From the NCBI GenBank assembly GCA_016000265.1, contig JAECRL010000008.1:106526-170525 (forward strand): a DNA stretch of 64,000 nt, read 5' to 3'. Under the pieces are notes generated by a model that was given only the letters and a program-made list of their open reading frames with translations, did not search any database and had not been told where the DNA came from. How positions within the stretch are numbered: position 1 is the stretch's first letter; each line of letters opens with the position of its first letter. The position numbers were made by a program, and so were the translations under genes. Below are positions 40,901 to 48,148 of the stretch, piece after piece. Origin of the DNA: Burkholderiales bacterium (lineage in GTDB: Bacteria; Pseudomonadota; Gammaproteobacteria; Burkholderiales; Burkholderiaceae_C).

Positions 40901-41900
40901 TGACGGCCTGGCCCAGTCGGCCGTGCCCGGCTTCGTGGCCGGCAATGGCCAGAGCCTGGTTGACCTGCTCGGTGGCTTCGCCCCCATGGGCATCGTGGGC
41001 CGCTTCCTGCCGGAGTCGGTCATCAACGGCGTGACCGGCGCCGACGGCCTGCAGCACATCGCCCGCATCGCCATCGGCATCCAGGTGGTGGAGTTCAACC
41101 CGGCGCAGCCCGAGGTGGAAATCAACACCGCCGCCGGGGGCACCTTCTACATCGACATGGGCTCAGGCGACTACCGCTACCTGCCCCCGGCGGGTTTGAG
41201 CGCGTCCTTCCAGGAAGTCGTCACCGTCACCTTGCTGGACCGGGATGGCGACGCCGTCTCCGGCACCTTGACCCTGCGCGTGGATGCGACCGACAAACAA
41301 GTGGGCACCGCTGGCGACGACCTGTTGTCGGTGGGGCCGTCTGCGGGCGTGCTCGCTGGCTTGGGTGGCCAGGATGTGCTGACCGGTGGCGCCAGCGATG
41401 ACGCGCTGTTCGGCCACGCCGGAGACGACAAGCTGGTGGGGGGCGAGGGCCTCGACCTGCTGCTGGGTGGGCTGGGCTCCGACACCCTCACCGGCGGCCT
41501 GGGCGCCGATGTGTTCGCCTGGGCCCTGGGTGACCAGGTGGCGCCCGCCGGTGGCGCCGTTTCGCGTGATGCGATCACGGACTTCGACCTGCGCTCGCCC
41601 TCGGCAGGTGGGGACGTGCTGGACCTGCGCGACCTGCTGCAAGGGGAGGACCTCAGCGCGGGTGGCATCGGCAACCTGCTGGACTTCCTGCACATCGACA
41701 GCACGGCAACGGGCTCCACGATCAGCGTGAGCACGCAAGGCGCCTTCGCGGCGGGCTCGGCCGTGTCGGCCTCGACGGTGGATCAGGTCATCGCCTTCGA
41801 TGGCGTGAACCTGGCCGCCCTGGCCCCGGCGGGATCGGGCACGCAGCAGATCCTGGCGGACCTGCTGCAGCGAGGCAAGCTGCTGGTGGATGTGGCCTGA
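37914..41900 (+). CDS. type I-secreted VWA/Calx-beta/RTX adhesin with LapA-like retention module
   Basis: A 1328-residue surface adhesin. Residues 1-105 look like a LapA-type retention module (GTVTAVWGAAFLRLPNGELKPVKVGD) followed by PAAG at 85-88, matching the LapG protease site (T/A/P)AAG. Two similar roughly 260-residue blocks (VSVLGGPAVVEGD..., about 155-415, and VLNVLAGPPVVEGD..., about 555-820) flank a Calx-beta domain (about 425-541). A VWA domain has a MIDAS-type DTSQS at Asp842. RTX repeats (GGLGSDTLTGGLGADVF) and a type I secretion target end the protein. The ATG at 37914 was chosen; one at 37866 lies inside an inverted repeat. No LapBCE, LapD or LapG genes are nearby. Confidence 0.93.
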   Translation: MPILAMSSGTVTAVWGAAFLRLPNGELKPVKVGDKVLGGQQIVTEDDGLVQITPDRDAVPFVRPVAAEADRVIADLNQPEPEEPPAAGLQGGGQGSLLEGLRVERVVEGVTPLSFSFGTERVLPPPIFAFTAPEEEAQAAALPPVPQPPEPPAVLPLVSVLGGPAVVEGDAAEFTIELSAASSQLIQLQLTPRGGSGNAVTLDSDAQRQFKLVDPVTGQETDLPGNVLSFQPGQTSLKVRVVTVNDQGVEPSETLALDAQVIAGQTANTSASAQDTVLDNDAEGRVLESGVVGNSDPSGATAAGRLALIDDNGTAVAPQALAPTQPVFTSGGQQVVWVSDNNGGLIGRAGSDPAAPTVATLRVTAGGSYLFNLQQTLQHAPGQSELDIVFPVQTRAGATPSDANVGTLTIHVVDFAAPPPPPPALPQLAVESVTVNEGAPFAEFTVRLDQVSARDVVVDFTTVGGTATSSLGGAPGADFTHTVGQVTIPAGATSVTLRVPLRNDAPYEGSEQFTVVLSTPVNATIDATQGTATGTILDDGRGALGVDQLTPDDDRPVLNVLAGPPVVEGDPTVFTIELSRASTQAIAVQLTPRTAQDDPATPQDESASYQVQDPVSGAWRDLTGNVLDFLPQADGLTPTSLKVRLATVNDAQREAAGSVSLTATVVSGVTANATAGAVNTVLDNDFEGTVRESGLAGISDPTGSSVVGRLVLLADNGSPLAPTLVAPATPVFATENGQQLVWSTDGRGGLIARAGTGPDAPEAVTLSLSANGRYVFNLKMALAHAPGQDELDLVFGLRPPAGDTATNPASLTIHVVDDKPQPTQVEPARLVTQDTNLLIVLDTSQSMLADGAAAGQSKWQDALAALDLILDRYDGLGDVAVRLVTFAGTAQAVGDTWLSASQARAALASLSLAPDDTAHPDLALQTAIAAFGSAGKRPEGENLALVLTDSTASDAGRVDAPEAQAWVDFLNANQVRSQAVGLGLAADPATLDAISHDGLAQSAVPGFVAGNGQSLVDLLGGFAPMGIVGRFLPESVINGVTGADGLQHIARIAIGIQVVEFNPAQPEVEINTAAGGTFYIDMGSGDYRYLPPAGLSASFQEVVTVTLLDRDGDAVSGTLTLRVDATDKQVGTAGDDLLSVGPSAGVLAGLGGQDVLTGGASDDALFGHAGDDKLVGGEGLDLLLGGLGSDTLTGGLGADVFAWALGDQVAPAGGAVSRDAITDFDLRSPSAGGDVLDLRDLLQGEDLSAGGIGNLLDFLHIDSTATGSTISVSTQGAFAAGSAVSASTVDQVIAFDGVNLAALAPAGSGTQQILADLLQRGKLLVDVA

Positions 41901-41918
41901 GTGGCCTGAGTGGCCTGA
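41892..41918 (+). repeat. three tandem 9-bp repeats spanning the adhesin stop
   Basis: GTGGCCTGA occurs three times in direct succession; each copy carries a TGA in the adhesin frame (ending at 41900, 41909 and 41918). The last Ala-stop of the gene has thus been triplicated. Confidence 0.9.
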
Positions 41919-41935
41919 GGCCGCACGCAGTCGCG

Positions 41936-41958
41936 GCCGCAGCGATGAGCGCTGCGGC
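41936..41958. terminator. probable hairpin terminator after the adhesin
   Basis: GCCGCAGCG-atgag-CGCTGCGGC forms a perfect 9-bp stem with a 5-nt loop, 35 bp after the adhesin stop. There is no T-run, so rho-independence is uncertain. It could serve the adhesin and the convergent cytochrome gene. Confidence 0.45.
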
Positions 41959-41963
41959 TGACG

Positions 41964-42011
41964 CCGCCGTTCAAGGCGCCATTGAGGCCGCCATTGAGGT
42001 CGCCGTCGAAG
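41964..42011. repeat. four imperfect 12-bp tandem units
   Basis: Units CCGCCGTTCAAG, GCGCCATTGAGG, CCGCCATTGAGG and TCGCCGTCGAAG follow one another between the adhesin hairpin and the 3' end of the convergent cytochrome gene. The middle two differ at a single base. Confidence 0.7.
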
Positions 42012-42026
42012 CCGCTGCTTGCCGTT

Positions 42027-42701
42027 TCAGCGGAAGCGGGGCTGCGGCACCGTGCGCAAGTCCCCTGGCAGGCCGCCGATGTACTTGGACAGGACCTTGA
42101 GTTCGGCTGGCGTGAAGGCTTTGACCTGGCTGGCCATGATGGCGTTGCCGCGGCCCACCTGCGGGTTGCGCTCCACCTGGTAGGACTTGAGGGCCACGTA
42201 CAGGTAGTCGGCGTGCTGGCCGGCGAGTTTGGGGTAGCTGGCGTCGATGGGCTTGTTGAGGCCCTCGCCGTGGCAGGCCAGGCAGTTGCCCTTGCTCAGC
42301 AAGGCCTGCACGTCGGCGCTGGGCGCCGCTGGGGCCTGGGCCGACGGCGCCGGGACGTCCTTGCCGCTGGCTTCGTAGAAGGCCGACAGGTCGGAGATGT
42401 CCTGCTCGCTCAGCGTGGTGGCGATGCCGCGCATGGTGGGGTGCTTGCGCTCACCCTTCTGGTAGGCCGTCAGGGCCGCCGCCAGGTACTTGGCGCTCTG
42501 GCCCGAGATCATGGGCACCTTGTGCACTTCGGGGAAGCTGGCCTGGTAGCCATTGATGCCGTGGCAGCCGATGCACATGGCCACCTTCTGGCGGGCGGCG
42601 GCGGGGTCGCCCACGACGCCTTGCGCCACGGCGGAGCCAAAGAGGCTGGCCAGCAGGCCCAGCGTGACGAGGGAACGGATCGGAAGGAAAGGTGTTTTCA
42701 T
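42027..42701 (-). CDS. dihaem cytochrome c (c4-type)
   Basis: A 224-residue exported cytochrome. The signal peptide ends GSAVAQG. Two class I haem sites are visible, CIGCH and CLACH, about 100 residues apart, with Met ligands likely in the following segments (KVPMISGQSAKYL, NAIMASQVKAFT). The two similar halves and total length match cytochrome c4, a periplasmic electron carrier to terminal oxidases. The start ATG at 42701 has a GGAAGG-type ribosome site upstream. It converges on the adhesin gene and is divergent from moxR. Confidence 0.93.
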   Translation of the reverse strand: MKTPFLPIRSLVTLGLLASLFGSAVAQGVVGDPAAARQKVAMCIGCHGINGYQASFPEVHKVPMISGQSAKYLAAALTAYQKGERKHPTMRGIATTLSEQDISDLSAFYEASGKDVPAPSAQAPAAPSADVQALLSKGNCLACHGEGLNKPIDASYPKLAGQHADYLYVALKSYQVERNPQVGRGNAIMASQVKAFTPAELKVLSKYIGGLPGDLRTVPQPRFR

Positions 42702-42806
42702 GAGGCTGTCAGGAGAAAATGGCCGGCAGGGAAAAACACGAACTCCAGTCCATTATTGGGGCTGGTCCTATACTCGAACACAGTAACAACCCGGTTGAGC
42801 CCCAGC

Positions 42807-43649
42807 ATGAAATTCCAAGGTACCCAGCAATACGTTGCCACCGACGACCTCAAACTGGCCGTGAATGCGGCGCTCAAGCTACAGCGCCCCTTGCTCGTGA
42901 AGGGCGAACCGGGTACGGGCAAGACGATGCTGGCCGAGCAGGTCTCCGAGGCGCTGGGCATGCCGCTGCTGCAGTGGCACATCAAGTCGACCACCAAAGC
43001 CCAACAGGGCCTGTACGAATACGACGCCGTCAGCCGCCTGCGCGACAGCCAGTTGGGCGATGAAAAGGTCCGCGACATCCACAACTACATCGTCAAGGGC
43101 GTGTTGTGGCAGGCTTTCGAGGCCGACCAACCCGTTGCCCTGCTGATCGACGAGATCGACAAGGCCGACATCGAGTTCCCCAACGACCTCCTGCGCGAAA
43201 TCGACCGCATGGAGTTCTACGTCTACGAGACGCGGCAGCTGGTCAAGGCCCGGCACCGCCCGCTGGTGATCATCACGTCCAACAACGAGAAGGACCTGCC
43301 GGACGCTTTCCTGCGCCGCTGCTTCTTCCACTACATCCGCTTCCCCGACGCGACGACGATGAAGCAGATCGTGGACGTGCACTTCCCGCACATCAAGCAG
43401 GACCTGCTGTCGGCGGCCATGCGCCACTTCTATGAAGTGCGAAACCTGCCGGGCCTCAAGAAAAAGCCCAGCACCTCCGAGCTGATCGACTGGCTCAAGC
43501 TGCTGGTGGCCGAGGACATCCCCGTCGAGGCGCTGCAGAGCAAGGACGACAAGGTCAGCGTGCCGCCGCTGGTGGGGGCCTTGCTCAAGAACGAGCAGGA
43601 CCTCAGCTTGTTCGAGAAACTCGTCTACATGGCGCGCCACAACCGTTGA
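42807..43649 (+). CDS. MoxR-family AAA+ ATPase
   Basis: A 280-residue AAA+ protein of the MoxR branch. Walker A is LLVKGEPGTGKTMLAEQ (about residues 31-47), Walker B LLIDEIDKAD, and sensor 1 IITSNNEKDLPDAFLRRCFFHYI. MoxR ATPases act with VWA proteins as chaperone-like pairs for metal insertion or complex assembly. Its usual VWA neighbour is here separated by an opposite-strand diguanylate cyclase gene. The ATG at 42807 gives the family start MKFQGTQQYV. Confidence 0.92.
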   Translation: MKFQGTQQYVATDDLKLAVNAALKLQRPLLVKGEPGTGKTMLAEQVSEALGMPLLQWHIKSTTKAQQGLYEYDAVSRLRDSQLGDEKVRDIHNYIVKGVLWQAFEADQPVALLIDEIDKADIEFPNDLLREIDRMEFYVYETRQLVKARHRPLVIITSNNEKDLPDAFLRRCFFHYIRFPDATTMKQIVDVHFPHIKQDLLSAAMRHFYEVRNLPGLKKKPSTSELIDWLKLLVAEDIPVEALQSKDDKVSVPPLVGALLKNEQDLSLFEKLVYMARHNR

Positions 43650-43679
43650 GGATGTGGCTGGGGCCTCATCAAGGGGCGA

Positions 43680-44855
43680 TCAAGCAGCCCGCCGGGGTGA
43701 CGCGGCCACCACCCGATTGCGCCCGTCGGCTTTGGCTTGGTAGAGCGCGTCGTCGGCGCGTCGAAGCAGTTCGTGCAGGGGCTCGCTGGGGTCGATGGCG
43801 CAGGCCACGCCCGTGCTCACCGTCACGCCGATGAGTTCGTCCTGCCAGAGGATGTCGGTCTGGTTCACCGCGGTGCGCAGGCGCTCACCCGCCTGCAAGG
43901 CGCCTTCGGCGTCGGTGTGGGGCAGCAGCACACAGAACTCTTCCCCGCCGTAGCGAGCCACCCGGTCGACCTCGCGGGCCTGGGCCCGGAGCACCTGGGC
44001 CACCGAGCGCAGCACCTCGTCGCCCGCGGCGTGGCCGAGGTGGTCGTTGATGCGTTTGAAGTGGTCGATGTCGACCAGCATCACGCAAAAGGATTCACCG
44101 AAGCGCTGCAGCCGCTGAACCTCCCGGTCCAGGCTTTGTTCGATGGCGCGCCGGTTGAGCAGGCCCGTGAGGCTGTCGTGCTGCGACAGGTGCTGCAGGC
44201 GGTAGACCAGTCGCATGACCACGATGTAGCCCAGCAGGAAGCTCACGCTGATCGACAGGCCCGAGCTGGCGCAGACCAGCACGCCCAGGAGCACGTCATC
44301 AGAAGGCAGCCACCGGGGCTGCAGTCGCCCCAGCAGCGCGACCGTCGCGATGCTGGCGAAGTACAGGGCGGTGATGCCCAGCATGGTGTCGCTGGCGGCG
44401 GCGGTGCCAGGTCGGAACTCCCGGCTGAGGGCGGCGCGGGTGTCGCGGGCCACGCGCAGCAAGAGGAAGCAGGCCAGCGCACACGACATGACGATGCCCA
44501 GCGTGATCAGCCCCAGGGGCAGGCACAGCAGCAGGTTGAAGGCGACCGCGCCGAGGGTCAGCCGGATTTGTTTGCCCGCCTCCTGGGGCTGGCGAAAGAA
44601 GGCCCTGAGTCCGCGTTGCAGCGACACCGTGCTGACCACGATCAGGCTGGCGGCCAGCATCACGGAGGCGTCGCGGGGGAGCCCGATGTCCACCAGCAGC
44701 AGGATGAGGGCCAGGCCGTTGACCAGGCTGGCGCGCAGCCAGTGGCTTGCGGCCTTGCGGGACATGCCCATCCAGGTCCCGCCGATGAGCCACATCGACG
44801 ACGTGAAGGTGTTCGTCAGCAGGACATAAGCCAGCAACAAATGGCGAAGTTCCAT
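43680..44855 (-). CDS. diguanylate cyclase with membrane domain
   Basis: A 391-residue GGDEF protein. About six membrane segments (residues 8-215) are followed by GGDEF: LSQHDSLTGLLNRRAIEQSL, VDIDHFKRINDHLGHAAGDE and the active site ARYGGEEF. The inhibitory I-site REVD stands five residues before GGEEF, so product control is likely. No EAL domain. It should make c-di-GMP at the inner membrane. It is nested between moxR and its VWA partner on the opposite strand. Confidence 0.95.
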   Translation of the reverse strand: MELRHLLLAYVLLTNTFTSSMWLIGGTWMGMSRKAASHWLRASLVNGLALILLLVDIGLPRDASVMLAASLIVVSTVSLQRGLRAFFRQPQEAGKQIRLTLGAVAFNLLLCLPLGLITLGIVMSCALACFLLLRVARDTRAALSREFRPGTAAASDTMLGITALYFASIATVALLGRLQPRWLPSDDVLLGVLVCASSGLSISVSFLLGYIVVMRLVYRLQHLSQHDSLTGLLNRRAIEQSLDREVQRLQRFGESFCVMLVDIDHFKRINDHLGHAAGDEVLRSVAQVLRAQAREVDRVARYGGEEFCVLLPHTDAEGALQAGERLRTAVNQTDILWQDELIGVTVSTGVACAIDPSEPLHELLRRADDALYQAKADGRNRVVAASPRRAA

Positions 44856-44981
44856 GTGGGCGAGGTCGGTCGTTCAGCGCGGCCGGCTCAGGCCGCTGTG
44901 GCGTCGCGCGAATGAACGACCCCATCGGTGGCGACAACGCCGATCAGGGCCCAAAATAGGAGGTGATACCGAGGACTGCCT

Positions 44982-46154
44982 ATGCTCATCGACTTCTTCT
45001 TCGCGTTGCGTGCAGCCCGGCTGCCGGTCACCATCCCCGAGTACCTCAGCTTGCTGGAGGCCATCAAGATGGAGGTGATCGAGCCCTCCGTGGACGATTT
45101 TTACCACCTCGCGCGCATGACGCTGGTCAAGAACGAGGCGCATTTCGACAAATTCGACCGCGCGTTCGCCACTTATTTCAAGGGGGCGGCGGAAAGTGTC
45201 GACTTCAGTAAGGATATTCCCTTGGAGTGGCTGCGCAAGCACTTCGAGCGTGAGTTGACCCCTGAGGACAAGGCCAAGATCGAGGCCATGGGCTGGGACA
45301 AGCTCATGGACCGCATCAAGCAGCTGCTCGAAGAACAGAAAGAGCGCCACGAGGGCGGCAACAAGTGGATCGGCACTGGCGGGACCTCGCCTTTCGGCGC
45401 GCATGGCCACAACCCTGAGGGCATCCGCATCGGCCAGGAGAAGTCGCGCAACCGCAGCGCGGTGAAGGTGTGGGACAAGCGCGAGTTCAAGGACTACGAC
45501 GACTCGATCGAACTCGACACCCGCAGCATCAAGGTGGCGCTGCGCCGCCTGCGCAAGTTCGCGCGGCAGGGGGCGGCCGAGGAGCTGGACCTGGACCACA
45601 CCATCCACGCCACGGCGGCCAACGCCGGCATGCTGGACATCAAGATGGTGCCGGAGCGCCACAACACCGTGAAGGTGCTGCTGCTGATGGACGTGGGCGG
45701 CTCGATGGACGACCACGTGCACCGCGTGGAGGAGCTGTTCTCGGCGGCCAAGAGCGAGTTCAAGCACCTGGAGTTTTTCTACTTCCACAACTGCGTCTAC
45801 GACTTCATGTGGAAGAACAACCACCGGCGCTTCACCGAGAAGGTGCCCACCTGGGACATCATCCGCAAGTACAACAAGGACTACAAGCTGATCTTCGTGG
45901 GGGACGCGACCATGAGCCCTTACGAGATCCTGCAGGCGCATGGCAGCGTGGAGTACAACAACGACGAGGCCGGCGCCGAATGGATCGGGCGCCTGACGCA
46001 CGCGTTCCCGAACCACGCCTGGATCAACCCCGAGCCGCCGGGGGTGTGGGGCTATCGTCAGAGCGTGTCGATCATGCAGCAGCTGGTGGGCGGGCGCATG
46101 TTCCCCATGAGCCTGCAGGGGCTGGAAAGCGCGATGCGTCTGTTGAGCAAGTGA
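44982..46154 (+). CDS. VWA domain-containing protein, CoxE-like partner of MoxR
   Basis: A 390-residue protein. The N-terminal half is helical (MLIDFFFALRAARLPVTIPEYL); the C-terminal half is a VWA domain, beginning near NTVKVLLLMDVGGSMDDHVHR and ending in SIMQQLVGGRMFPMSLQGLE. The MIDAS motif is DVGGS rather than DxSxS, so one metal-coordinating Ser is replaced by Gly, and metal binding may be weaker. It fits the CoxE/MoxR-associated VWA group. Its stop overlaps the tamA start (TGATG). Confidence 0.9.
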   Translation: MLIDFFFALRAARLPVTIPEYLSLLEAIKMEVIEPSVDDFYHLARMTLVKNEAHFDKFDRAFATYFKGAAESVDFSKDIPLEWLRKHFERELTPEDKAKIEAMGWDKLMDRIKQLLEEQKERHEGGNKWIGTGGTSPFGAHGHNPEGIRIGQEKSRNRSAVKVWDKREFKDYDDSIELDTRSIKVALRRLRKFARQGAAEELDLDHTIHATAANAGMLDIKMVPERHNTVKVLLLMDVGGSMDDHVHRVEELFSAAKSEFKHLEFFYFHNCVYDFMWKNNHRRFTEKVPTWDIIRKYNKDYKLIFVGDATMSPYEILQAHGSVEYNNDEAGAEWIGRLTHAFPNHAWINPEPPGVWGYRQSVSIMQQLVGGRMFPMSLQGLESAMRLLSK

Positions 46155-48148
46155 TGCCGTTGCTGCGCAGGCCAGGGGGCCTGTCTGCCCGCTGGGTGCT
46201 GACCTGGAGCGCGTGCCTGTGCATGGTGGCGATGGCCGGGGCGCAGGTGCCGGAGTCTGGCGCCGGGGGTGGTACGGGCACTGGGGCTGGGGCTGGGGCT
46301 GTCACCCCGTCGGTGGGGGCGCCGGCTGCGGTGGATGCCCGGGCGGCTCGCGCGCGTCGCCCGCTTGACTGGACCTTGACGGTGGTGGCGCCTTCGCCGC
46401 TGGACGAGCTGCTGGAGTCCAACCTCGACCTGGCGCGTTTTCAGCGCGAGGCCGCTGGGGGCGGACCGGAGACCAGCGTCGATGTCGATGCCAATCCCAG
46501 CGCGAACACGCTCGCCACACCACGCATCAGCCGCAGCGAGTTGCGTCGCTTGGTGGCCGCGGTGCCTGCTCAGGCGCGCAGCCTGCTCGACGCCGAGGGC
46601 CACTTTTCGGCCGAGGTGCGCACCCGCGTCAGCGAGCCCGAGGGCGAGGGGCCGGTGGCCGTGCGCATCGAGGTGGTGCCGGGGCCGCGCACGGAGGTCA
46701 GCCGCGTGCAGTTCGTCTATGAAGGCGAGCTCGACACCCGCCTGTCGGCGCAGGACCCCGTCGCTGTGAGCCTGACCGAGTCGCTGGCCGAGACCTGGGG
46801 CTTGCCGGTGGGAGAGGTCTTTCGTCAGGCCGATTGGGCGTCCGCGAAGAACGACGCGCTGGCGCGTTTGCGGGCCGACACTTACCCGAGTGCGTCTTGG
46901 AGCGGCACCTCGGTGACGGTGGACGCCGAGCAAAACACGGCGCAGGTTTTCCTGGTGGCCGATTCGGGGCCGGCCTATGCCTTCGGGCCGGTGCAGGTTG
47001 AGGGCCTGGTGCGACAGCCGGCGTCTGCCATCACCAACGTGTCGCCGTTCCGGGCGGGTGACCCGTATCGCGAGCGCCAGTTGCTGGATTGGCAGGAGCG
47101 CATCCAGAAGCTCAACCTGTTCGAGAACGTGCTGGTGTCGCCCGCGCTGGACCCGAATCAGCCGGGGTCGACGCCGATCGTGGTGCAGGTGCGCGAGGCG
47201 CCCATGCAGTCGGCCACGGCGGGCATCGGGGTGAGCAGCGACAACGGGCCGCGCCTGTCCCTGGAGCACCTGCACCGCAACGCCTTCGGGCTGGACTGGC
47301 AGGCCAAGACCAAGGTGCAGCTGGGTGCGCGCTTGTCCGACGCCCAACTGGACCTGCTGTCGCACCCCTGGCCCGGGCGTCGCCGGGGGCTGGTCACGGC
47401 GCAGGTCAGCAGCCTGGAGGACAACGACAACGCGCGCACCAACACCCAGCGCCTGAAGGTGGGGCGGCTGCGGGAGGGCGAGCGGCTGGAGCGTTCGGAT
47501 TACGTCGAGCTGCAGCACACCAGCGTGCGTTCGGCCGAGGACCTGCTGGTGGCCAACGCCACGGCGGTCAGCGCCACGACGCAGTGGATCTTCCGCGATG
47601 TCGACAGTCAGGTGCTGCCGACGCGGGGCACCACCAGCATGGCGCAGCTGACGCTGGGGCGCACCGTCTCGGCGCTGGACTCCGACGGGGTGTTCGGTCG
47701 CGCGCACGTGCGCCTGACCGGCTACCTGCCGCTGCCGTGGGCCTGGCACCTGACGGCCCGGGCGGAAGCGGGGCAGGTGATCGCGCGTGATGAAGTGAGC
47801 GTGCCCGACACGCTGTTGTTCCGTGCGGGCGGCGACGACTCGGTGCGCGGCTACGCCCATCGCTCGCTGGGTGTGGAGCGCGATGGCGTGACCATCGGCG
47901 GGCGCTCGGTGGCCACGGCCAGCGTGGAGCTGTCGCACCCCTTGTCGTCGCGCACGCCGAGCCTGCTGGGGGCGGTCTTCGTGGACGTGGGCGACGCCGC
48001 CGAGGGCTTCGACCGCTGGTCGGCCAAGCGCGGGCAGGGGGTCGGCATCCGCTGGCGCAGCCCGGTCGGGCCCTTCCGCCTGGACATGGCCTATGGCGAG
48101 GCCACCCGGCAGTGGCGCCTGCACTTCAGCGTGGGGATCAGCCTGTGA
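46154..48148 (+). CDS. tamA: outer membrane translocation protein TamA (BamA family)
   Basis: A 664-residue outer membrane protein. The signal peptide (VLTWSACLCMVAMAGAQV) is followed by a low-complexity Gly/Ala linker, POTRA-like repeats (about residues 95-350, with VSRVQFVYEGELDT and FGPVQVEGLVRQP) and a C-terminal surface-antigen barrel (SATAGIGVSSDNGPRLSLEHLHRN, GGDDSVRGYAHRSLG). It works with TamB in outer membrane or lipid transport. The start at 46154 overlaps the VWA stop; tamB begins by a GTGA overlap. Confidence 0.9.
   Translation: MPLLRRPGGLSARWVLTWSACLCMVAMAGAQVPESGAGGGTGTGAGAGAVTPSVGAPAAVDARAARARRPLDWTLTVVAPSPLDELLESNLDLARFQREAAGGGPETSVDVDANPSANTLATPRISRSELRRLVAAVPAQARSLLDAEGHFSAEVRTRVSEPEGEGPVAVRIEVVPGPRTEVSRVQFVYEGELDTRLSAQDPVAVSLTESLAETWGLPVGEVFRQADWASAKNDALARLRADTYPSASWSGTSVTVDAEQNTAQVFLVADSGPAYAFGPVQVEGLVRQPASAITNVSPFRAGDPYRERQLLDWQERIQKLNLFENVLVSPALDPNQPGSTPIVVQVREAPMQSATAGIGVSSDNGPRLSLEHLHRNAFGLDWQAKTKVQLGARLSDAQLDLLSHPWPGRRRGLVTAQVSSLEDNDNARTNTQRLKVGRLREGERLERSDYVELQHTSVRSAEDLLVANATAVSATTQWIFRDVDSQVLPTRGTTSMAQLTLGRTVSALDSDGVFGRAHVRLTGYLPLPWAWHLTARAEAGQVIARDEVSVPDTLLFRAGGDDSVRGYAHRSLGVERDGVTIGGRSVATASVELSHPLSSRTPSLLGAVFVDVGDAAEGFDRWSAKRGQGVGIRWRSPVGPFRLDMAYGEATRQWRLHFSVGISL

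Noticed and set aside
41945..42100. A possible roughly 50-codon Ala/Glu-rich small gene after the adhesin
   Set aside because: Starts inside a terminator-like hairpin loop, has no ribosome site and runs into the 3' end of the cytochrome gene; the 12-bp repeats explain its regular composition.
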